Assembly (NCBI GenBank): GCA_904063045.1
Contig: CAJFCJ010000007.1
Location: 1,867,404-1,931,403 of the forward strand
Reading direction: 5' to 3'
DNA: 64,000 bases
From: Dimorphilus gyrociliatus
Lineage: Eukaryota > Annelida > Polychaeta > Dinophilidae
Shown here: positions 56,660 through 64,000 of the stretch, in pieces
Layout: each line of letters opens with the position of its first letter
How positions within the stretch are numbered: position 1 is the first letter of the stretch
Program-made: the position numbers and the translations under genes
Notes under the pieces: model-generated
Databases searched by the model: none
The model's input: the letters and a program-made list of their open reading frames with translations, nothing else
What the model was told of the DNA's origin: nothing

Positions 56660-57633
56660 ATGCAAGCATTTAAGAAAATTTTTGGTCAATATAACCGAAT
56701 TGTTCTAGGCATGATACATGTACGAGCGTTACCAGGTAAATCCTAGAAATTAAGCAATAAAAGTACAGTAGTTCTATATCGCTCATTGATTAGGGTCTCC
56801 TCGCCACTCACTAACTTTTGACGAAATTTCCAATAAAGCCTGCGAAGAAGCCAAAATTTATAGTAAACATGGATTAAGCGGTATTGTTTTAGAAAACATG
56901 CACGATGTTCCCTATGAAAAGGAAATTGAGCAAAAGCCTCACACAGTTGCATTTATGACAGCAATTGCAACCAAAGTTCGTCAACAATTTCCACACCTTC
57001 CAATTGGTATTCAAATACTCTCCGGTGCTAATCAACAGGCCTTAGCAGTTGCGGTAGCAGCTAATTTAAATTTTATAAGGTGTGAAGGATATGTATTTGG
57101 GCATATCGGAGACGAAGGATATATTGATTCATGTGCGGCGAGCCTATTGCGATATAGAAAGTACCTAAATGCGGATAATATTTTGATTTTCACTGATGTT
57201 AAAAAAAAACACAGGTAGGCTTCTAATAGTTGTCTAATGACTTATAAAGTTATTGTTTCTTTAAGTTCTCATGCCATCACCGATGACATAACTACTTGTG
57301 ATGTTTCTAAGGCAGCTGAAATGTTCCTCAGTGATGGAATAATTGTTACTGGGCAAAGTACTGGTATATCTCCTGATGAAAATTTGGTGCAAGGTCATTA
57401 TTTCAATTTTATAAAAAATCTAGTCACTTATCATATTTTCTTTTCAAGAGGTTAGAGATAGCGTTTCTCTACCAGTTATCGTTGGCTCAGGAGCAAAAAG
57501 CGCGAATATTAAAACTCTAATGAATTGTGCAAATGCTTTTATTGTGGGTTCAGAATTCAAAAAAGATGGTATATGGTTTAATGAATTAGATGAAGATAAA
57601 ATATCAGATTTTATGTCTAGAATTACAAATTAA
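56660..57633 (+). CDS. BtpA/SgcQ-family TIM-barrel protein
   Basis: Model: join(56660..56735, 56794..57214, 57266..57393, 57449..57633), 269 residues. The fold family (BtpA, with bacterial SgcQ and cyanobacterial photosystem I biogenesis protein BtpA) is seen from VLGMIHVRALPGSPRH near the start, GLSGIVLENMHDVPY, LPIGIQILSGANQQALAVA, FIRCEGYVFGHIGDEGYIDSCAA, ADNILIFTDVKKKHSSHAITDD, DGIIVTGQSTG and LPVIVGSGAKSANI. These are TIM-barrel strand and phosphate-binding signatures. Animal homologues exist (a C. elegans member is annotated mitochondrial), but the reaction is unknown. The N-terminus is short, with weak mitochondrial character. The stop TAA (57631-57633) overlaps the stop of the convergent vWA gene. 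Confidence 0.88.
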
Positions 57634-59435
57634 ATGTCTTTGCTGAGTTCTTCTTGTCTTTTTTTAAGCATATCTTCAAAATTTGCTCCTTCTAAAGATA
57701 ACAAGCCGAAAAGGTTATCTAATTTAGATAAATCTGGTCTTGTATCATTAAACACAAACTGAAGAACACTGATTTTTTCTTTTTTTAGAGCAGAAACCAT
57801 TTTTCCTTCTGCATGCTGAGGTAAAAATGAAACAAAAACCAATCTAGCGGGAAATACTTTCTTTGCATACTTCTTATATAGATCTATAAAATTGAATCCC
57901 TTGAATTTAGTATTTTCGTCTTCATCAGTAATTAGAATTATAGTTTTCACAATCTCGTTTCTTTGATAAAATGGGTAAAGGGCAGCTGCAGGGCTGGTAG
58001 AAAAATCTGCCTCAACAGAAATTGCAAGATCTAATGCTGATTTGATATCTGTTGGAACATTTTCAACTTCGTGAGCTTTGTTATCGAAAAGAACAAACTT
58101 AGCAGAAGACATAGCAGCCAAAATAGAAGCAATGATAGTGCTAGTACGAATTGCAATATCCATTGAACCTGATTTGTCTCCTGCAACAAGAATGGGAGAT
58201 TGCAAAGGCAGAGAGATTCCATTCATTTTTTCTTGGACTATAGATGAAAGTAAGGGAAAAAAGGTAGCTTTATTTTTATTGGGTACACGCTTTCTTTTAG
58301 AAAGAGTCTCTGTTTCTTCACACCATTCGTACTCACAGTTGGTCATTGATACATCCTCTCGAATCATTTTTATTGCTAATAAACGATCTAAGAGTTTCCC
58401 AATATTTAGGTTTATTTCTTCTCCATTTTCAATTCTTGTTTTGATGAAGGCATCGGCCTCTGGGCATGTCAATTCTTCATAGTACCAGAGAACTTGGTCA
58501 AGCGATTCATGCTTCGCTATTCTACCTTTCGACGCATTTGTCAGATTAACGTCCTTTACCCTTCTTATGTGACTATACGGTATGACGAACTCCTTGAGTA
58601 GATCGTTTGCATTTTCTGCACATAGATTGGCGCAAACCCAAGGCAAAGTATCATCAGGCGCCGGCTTTCCAAAGCAAAACGGTAGAAACCAGGGGAGAGA
58701 AGAGAAATCATTCGGATTTAGATGGCAAATATCAGCCAACTGGCGCCAAGGCTGGGAGGGAAAGTGTAGGGCATAAAATTCCAATTTTTCGGCCGACAGG
58801 GTGCGTACCCATCTTTTAACTTTATTACATACTGAGCTCGTTGCTGACCCTTTACTTGTTTTGATTCCTTCTAGATTCTCTATTTTACTCTTTAGCCTCC
58901 CCATTTTTTTGGGCTTAACCTTAGACTTTTGCATATCTAATCGCTTCAGTTTCTTCTTGATTGCCCTAATTTCTCTATTTGCATCAAGAATTGAAATTGC
59001 TTTAATAACCTCTACCAGTCCACATCTATTTTCGGATAGTAAGAATTTTTCGGTTATTCCATCGTCTCCTCGTAACCATGCTGCAGCTAACGCACGAACC
59101 TTAGCATTCTGACTTAGCTGAACGTTAAATTTCTCTAGAATTTCTAGTGCAGCCAAATATAAAGACCTGTAGTTCTTTTGAGCTTCGTAATGCTGATCAA
59201 TACTGATTGCTCCAGTAAAATATTCCCTTATATTTTCTTCAAAATTTATATCGGTGTTATCAACATTTTCCTTGTCCGATTCTTCCATTTTCCATTTAAA
59301 TCCATCTTGATTGACTGAGTTCGCTGCTCCCCTGCCTTGTCCTTGGCCACCTCGTCCCCGGCCGCCTCGTCCCCGGCCACCTCGTCCTCCAGCTCCCCTA
59401 CCACGTCCTCGATTTCCTGGCATATTTATTCTCAA
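57630..59435 (-). CDS. RGG-box plus von Willebrand A domain protein
   Basis: Single exon, 601 residues (the second Met, residue 5, is also plausible). The N-terminus has an RG/RGG-rich stretch (about residues 8-36), usually RNA-binding. The middle helical part contains WVRTLSAEKLEFYALHFPSQPWRQLADICHLNPNDFSSLPWFLPF and LDQVLWYYEELTCPEADAFI. The C-terminal vWA-like domain (about 408-595) has an intact MIDAS-type AGDKSGSM and ILITDEDENTKFKGFNF. Overall layout recalls Ro60/TROVE proteins (helical repeats plus vWA), but the TROVE signature is not evident and I do not assign it. A predicted RNA-linked scaffold is an inference. It converges on the BtpA-family gene with overlapping stop codons. Confidence 0.8.
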   Translation of the reverse strand: MRINMPGNRGRGRGAGGRGGRGRGGRGRGGQGQGRGAANSVNQDGFKWKMEESDKENVDNTDINFEENIREYFTGAISIDQHYEAQKNYRSLYLAALEILEKFNVQLSQNAKVRALAAAWLRGDDGITEKFLLSENRCGLVEVIKAISILDANREIRAIKKKLKRLDMQKSKVKPKKMGRLKSKIENLEGIKTSKGSATSSVCNKVKRWVRTLSAEKLEFYALHFPSQPWRQLADICHLNPNDFSSLPWFLPFCFGKPAPDDTLPWVCANLCAENANDLLKEFVIPYSHIRRVKDVNLTNASKGRIAKHESLDQVLWYYEELTCPEADAFIKTRIENGEEINLNIGKLLDRLLAIKMIREDVSMTNCEYEWCEETETLSKRKRVPNKNKATFFPLLSSIVQEKMNGISLPLQSPILVAGDKSGSMDIAIRTSTIIASILAAMSSAKFVLFDNKAHEVENVPTDIKSALDLAISVEADFSTSPAAALYPFYQRNEIVKTIILITDEDENTKFKGFNFIDLYKKYAKKVFPARLVFVSFLPQHAEGKMVSALKKEKISVLQFVFNDTRPDLSKLDNLFGLLSLEGANFEDMLKKRQEELSKDI

Positions 59436-61078
59436 TACTTCAATATGTGGCTCTTAATTAAAGAGTATCAAACATTGGTATGAAAGACATCGAGAAATTC
59501 TCATATATAAGCACTTTCCTATTACATGTATTTGTGCAATAAAAGCTATTGCAAGCGATTGCCAAGAATGACTCATTCTTTATTTATCATTGGTCAATAT
59601 AATTATAATTTTCTAATGCAATGATTTTAGAATATCTTGCATCTAGTAAATAGAATAAAAATACGACAGGTCTGGATTTAATTTTTTTTATTTACTTCTT
59701 TGTATAAATTTTTGAAAACAAAAAATTTGTTTGATTATTGATAAAATCTTAAACATAATGTAGCATGTAATCTACAAAAAAAAATCAAGCACATGTCTAA
59801 GTGGGGCACGTATCTCGTTAAACTCATCTGTCGTTTTCCCTTATCGGTATCAATAGATATCATTTGCATAAAGATATATTTTACTTTGATTATAAGAAAC
59901 AGGGTTATCGTAATATTTGACTCTATGGCGTCTTTTCGATTTTATAAACAAAATATCTGAGTCAGTCCGCGATAAATACTATCCTAGAATGTTTCACAAT
60001 TCTAAATGACTCATCATTTAAATTTGTGTACTAAGCAGATCATTTACAAAAATATGCATTTTTAAATGTTATTGAAATTGAAACCATTTTATAATTTTAT
60101 ATTATTATTTGAAATTCTCAAAAATAGAGCAAAAAGTTTATATACATTTGTGGAGGTTGACGCATATTTGTCATACATAGTAGATTTTTTATGGTCGATT
60201 TTTTGATAAAAAACCAGCTAATAGGCTTTCTCGTTAACTTTATATACCCACTGCCTTTTACAATATCTGTCTAGGTTAAATACAAATTCTGCCTCGTATA
60301 TTTTGACTTAAGTTATAATTCACAATTTGCAATATATGATGACTTTTTTTTGTCCAATGCTCACAATAAGGGTAGAATAATTTAGGGTAAAAGTTTTTTT
60401 TACGACATTGCCGCTTTCACTTTTTGCACGAAAATATCTATAAAATGATATATTACGTTCTGTTTTGTTCTTAAAATGGTCTTTGAATATCAAAGGTGAG
60501 TTGAGCGTGCAAAAAATTTTAGGGGACCAAAAATGTATACTTTTATCTATAAGTATAATATGTAGACAAAAGTATTTAAGATTACAATACTATGCTTCAA
60601 AGTTCAAAGAAAAGTAGGTCTGCTTTTTATACACCACACCACATGAAACGGGAAGGTAGGGGTGTCAGCTGAGTACTAGTAAATCATAATTAACTATTGG
60701 TTTTTACTTATCGACCTTTATAGTTCGTATAGTAAATTTAAAAAATAATTGTTTTGATGATAACTTTACAACTCAAAAAGTTCACACACTATAGTATTTT
60801 TTATCGTATTTTTATTTTTTTTTTAGTGATAATTTACATATCTCGTGTGAAATTAAGAAAAAACAGTAGTAATCTATAATATTATTAATTTCAGATTATC
60901 AGTGTAAATCTTTTTTCCTATCACTTTTATTAAAAATGTGATTCTTTGTAGAAATTAGGTCAAGAAAGGCGGGATATTTTTAAAAAGACTCCCCGTGTAA
61001 GTTCACTCTTTATGCTATCAGAATGCTCAGTGTATAATACAAATGCTTGCAAAAATATGTATTTCAACTGCTCTTTCA
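59436..61078. other. 1.6 kb interval with no recognised gene
   Basis: AT-rich sequence between the start of the vWA gene and the stop of MED24, both on the minus strand. It must contain the vWA gene's promoter and the MED24 3' UTR. No exon, RNA gene or repeat was recognised. Confidence 0.4.
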
Positions 61079-64000
61079 TCATACTGGGAATACATCATTT
61101 TGTATATGATTTGAATGAATTATAATCATTTCAGCTGCATTTAATCGTCCTTCTGTTTCATCCAAATTGCATAATGACATAGCTTGTTCAAGACTAATTC
61201 TCCCGGGATATAATCGTATTAAACGTCCCAACTGAAAATATTGAAATAGAATTCACAAATTAAAGCCACTGTTATTTGTTAAGAAATTATAATGTGGGAA
61301 ATTACCAAAGATGCCGGTAGGTGTTTTTTAAGAAGGTTTATTGTATGCTGACCCGCAGTGATCATTTCTGAAATAAATCCATAAACAAATCCAATTCGTT
61401 TATTAATACTTCCTCGACATGACAGATTTGCCATTAAGAATTCTTTACCTAAAACGGGGACATTCAATGATTAAATTAATCGTAAGATTTCGAAATTATT
61501 ACTCACAAAAAGCTGAGAATTCTCTTTCTATAACATCCTCTTCTTCAGTCTCTTCCGTTTCCATTTTAACTAATGCGAGAAAGAAATAATATTATTTATC
61601 CTAAACACTTACAAAGAAAAAGGTTTATTCTTACTGTGAAAGGGTGATGAGGGAGAAAGTTTTGATCTTTTGGATGGTATCTCATCAGTATCATTTAATC
61701 GAAAATCGTCAACTAATTTCCTTTTGTTTATTATCTCTCTGCCTAAAAACAATACGCGTTAAAAAGAAATTCAGAATCAAATTCAGGTTAAGTACCTCGG
61801 AAATACTCGGAAAGCATTAACGTTAAAAGCCGAGAGATAACACGACCTTTTGGGTCCTCAATGTGAGTTGGGGAAAAACCGAGACCATTTATCATGTTAG
61901 GTAGCGTATGCTAAAAATGCAAAAAATCTATCTTAAATATAATGAAAATTTCTGCTAATATCATTACCTTTAAAAGTGTGGTTAGCATTTTTTCTCTATC
62001 AAATGAAAAAAGTAAATGTAATATACATATTCCTTTTGTCAGATCTTCTATCCTGTCTTCTTTAAGAGTCTCTTCTAACAGTATTTTACAAAAATGTTGC
62101 ACATTCATTAAGCTTAAACTATATCGAAATTTGTGGATGTCTGACGTTTTAACAAATCCAGCACTTAGAATGTCTCTAAACACCTTTAACAAATAGTCTT
62201 CAACGTTCAAATCTTCTTCTATAAAGTAGAAAGGAACATGCTGATTTCCCGCATTGGCCAATAATACCAGGGGGTTTCTTACATCATCAACAATTTTTTC
62301 CAAAAGTATGCCCCTATCTTCCGTATTACTCCTGCTAAAATGGTCAGCTAGATCTACTGCTTTTATCCGCTTGGAATGTTCTAACAGATTTGCATAGCTA
62401 CAAAGCCATACGGCCATTACGGCCGCTATAGAGCACATTTCGCTTTTAATATTGAAAACGATTTCCTGTAGTTAAAAATTGTCGTCAAGTTGGAAAATGA
62501 AATGTGAAAGGAACTCTTACGGAAATACAATATTCATCAGGAAAATTGTTATCTATGTGGGATTTTACAATGAGACTATAAGCTTTCATAACAGAAAAAC
62601 ACACTCGCACCCAGTCAAAGTTAGAATCGATTTCCCTAAAATTAAAAATCTTCAGTTGAAGAAAAAAAATATCTTATGAAAACATACCGAAATGGAACTC
62701 TTCTAGATCGTAACATATTTTCAAGAATATAGTTAACAAGACTTTCATCCTGTTCAGTCTCAAACATACAAGGGACCATATATTTTCCAAATTTATCAGG
62801 TAAACAAGTCATTAAAAATGAAAATAGGGCGGTTTTCTGATCGCTTTCGTTTACTTCAAATAAAGTCTACAAGAAATTAATATTTCATTAAATTTTCACA
62901 AAAATTTCATAGGTAAAAAACCTCATTGCCATGATTTAATGTTATTGCTATCAACATTAGTAACGAAATATCAAAAATGGAGCTTCCTTCTAATTGAGAT
63001 TCGCTTCGACTAATGTACATTTGAGTGAAGCTAATAAAAAAAAATTTCCGTTTAAAACTATTCGTATAACGAAATTAGATAACTAACCGAAAAAAAGTTG
63101 AGGTCAAAGTTTTCAAAGTCATGGTGAAAGAAGCCGCCGTTGTTAATAGACCGAAGCTTTTACCAGATATCAAATTGTTCAATATTGTTGATAAACTTTC
63201 CGATGGAGGAGAGTTATCAATTTGATCATCGTATTCCTGACCTAACCTAACCTAAATGAATTAGATAGATTAGTTAATGTAATTATTAAAAAACCTTAAT
63301 ATCTACCACTCGATCTAAAATGCTCTCAAGGGGTTTTTGGGCTTTGATGATAAAACAGCATGAAGGAGCATTTGAGGGTGAATAGTGCCATAGTTCTTTA
63401 CGTTCGACATCCGGCAATAATGAATGTAATTCCCTATGATAGTTTCGATTGAAACAGTAAGAACTTTATTTTTATAAGTTTATTTTAATTCACCTGAGAG
63501 AGTGTAATTTCCTTTCTTGTTCTTCTGAGATAATTTTGTGTTTGTCGCGTAGTTCACTTAGAAAAAACCCCAATGTATTACATCTGTAATAAACAAAACT
63601 TTTAATTTATTAATTATATCATATATAGAAATTACCCAGCCCGTTTATCCGCCTTGTCAAATAAAGATCCATACTTGACCAACATCTCAAGGGCAGAAAA
63701 AAGATTCAAGTTACCACATGATTCTAGTTGAACCATCTGCTTTAATACCAATGGCACCTATAAAGTATTATTGTTAGTGCAAGTTCAAAAAAAGACATAT
63801 TTATTGGTTACCTTTAGATATAAATGAGCATTTACTTTTATTTCATCATCATTGTCTGTGCCGTCATGCAAGGTTAACCAGCTGGCTCTCAAAAATTCTT
63901 TGTATAATTTACAACGTTTTAAGTCGTGTAGCTTTTCCAAATTCAATAAACAATTGACAACTGTATCTGTTTGACTTGGTTGATGAACAGCTTCCATTGC
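61079..64000 (-). CDS. MED24: Mediator subunit 24 (5' part cut by window edge)
   Basis: Tail-module subunit of the Mediator complex, which links activators to RNA polymerase II. About 14 coding exons in the window; the first seen ends at 63812 and the last ends at 61079 (...NHIQNDVFPV). Introns are about 45-90 bp. Family marks: LFDKADKRAGCNTLGFFLSEL, NNLISGKSFGLLTTAASF, FDISLLMLIAIT, CSIAAVMAVWLC, VEDYLLKVFRDILSAGFVKTSDIHKFRYSLSLMNVQHFCKILLEETLKE, and LHLLFSFDREKMLTTLLKHTLP; each has a counterpart in the same order in human MED24 (LLDKADQRCNCDCTNFLLQE; MLSGKSLDLLL; KEVLTDIFAKVLEKGWVDSRSIHIFDTLLHMGG). A basic/acidic insert (KRKLVDDF..PSKRSKLSPSS) lies in the C-terminal third. The N-terminal part is outside the window. 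Confidence 0.9.

Noticed and set aside
63232-63255. CCTAACCTAACCT run resembling a telomere repeat
   Set aside because: Only two or three units, and it forms a MED24 acceptor and exon start; not telomeric.

Overview
The window is a gene-dense stretch of animal nuclear DNA. Genes have spliceosomal GT-AG introns, mostly 45-80 bp long, and short 3' ends. The families (integrin beta, POU class 6, C/EBP, class B GPCR, MED24, cyclin E, TALE homeobox) are metazoan. About 27 protein genes in 64 kb, many sharing promoters or tails, point to a small, compacted invertebrate genome. A miniature spiralian such as a small annelid would fit, but the species is an inference from gene density and family content. 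All gene models are hand-spliced: splice sites were picked so that reading frame is kept and family similarity continues across each junction.

Layout. 0-7.5 kb: Rab2 (-, cut by the window edge), delta-COP (+), a divergent integrin beta (+), IGF2BP/IMP (+). 7.9-15.2 kb: VPS41 (-), a 2 kb regulatory interval, a POU class 6 gene (+). 16.4-24.3 kb: TRAP-alpha/SSR1 (+), CYHR1/ZTRAF1-like (+), macoilin (+), TAF12 (-) and TMEM19 (+). 24.9-28.4 kb: an intronless gene with two TALE homeodomains (-) and a class B GPCR (+). 28.4-31.6 kb: the longest stretch with no recognisable gene. 31.6-40.4 kb: SUEL-lectin membrane protein (-), small Ig-like secreted protein (+), CCDC47 (-), rhodopsin-class GPCR (+), small sushi-like membrane protein (-). 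41.7-49.9 kb: PAP2-type membrane enzyme (-), two divergent C/EBP-type bZIP genes, ORMDL (-), TRIP13 (+), MINDY3 (-). 50.3-64 kb: URI1 (+), cyclin E (-), BtpA family (+), RGG plus vWA protein (-), MED24 (-, cut by the window edge).

Functional themes. Many genes are secretory-pathway or ER housekeeping (Rab2, delta-COP, VPS41, TRAP-alpha, CCDC47, ORMDL, macoilin, TMEM19). Others act in transcription (TAF12, MED24, POU6, C/EBPs, the double-TALE gene, URI1) or in cell cycle and meiosis (cyclin E, TRIP13). I see no evidence of operons; neighbours are better described as bidirectional promoters and tail-to-tail pairs, the extreme being a convergent pair whose stop codons overlap in one TTAA.

Most unusual items: the double-TALE protein carrying eh1-like and PLDLT co-repressor motifs; an integrin beta whose MIDAS residues are replaced while its cytoplasmic NPxY motifs are kept; small lineage-specific secreted or membrane proteins between 31.6 and 40.4 kb; and a perfect RFX X-box palindrome upstream of the POU6 gene.
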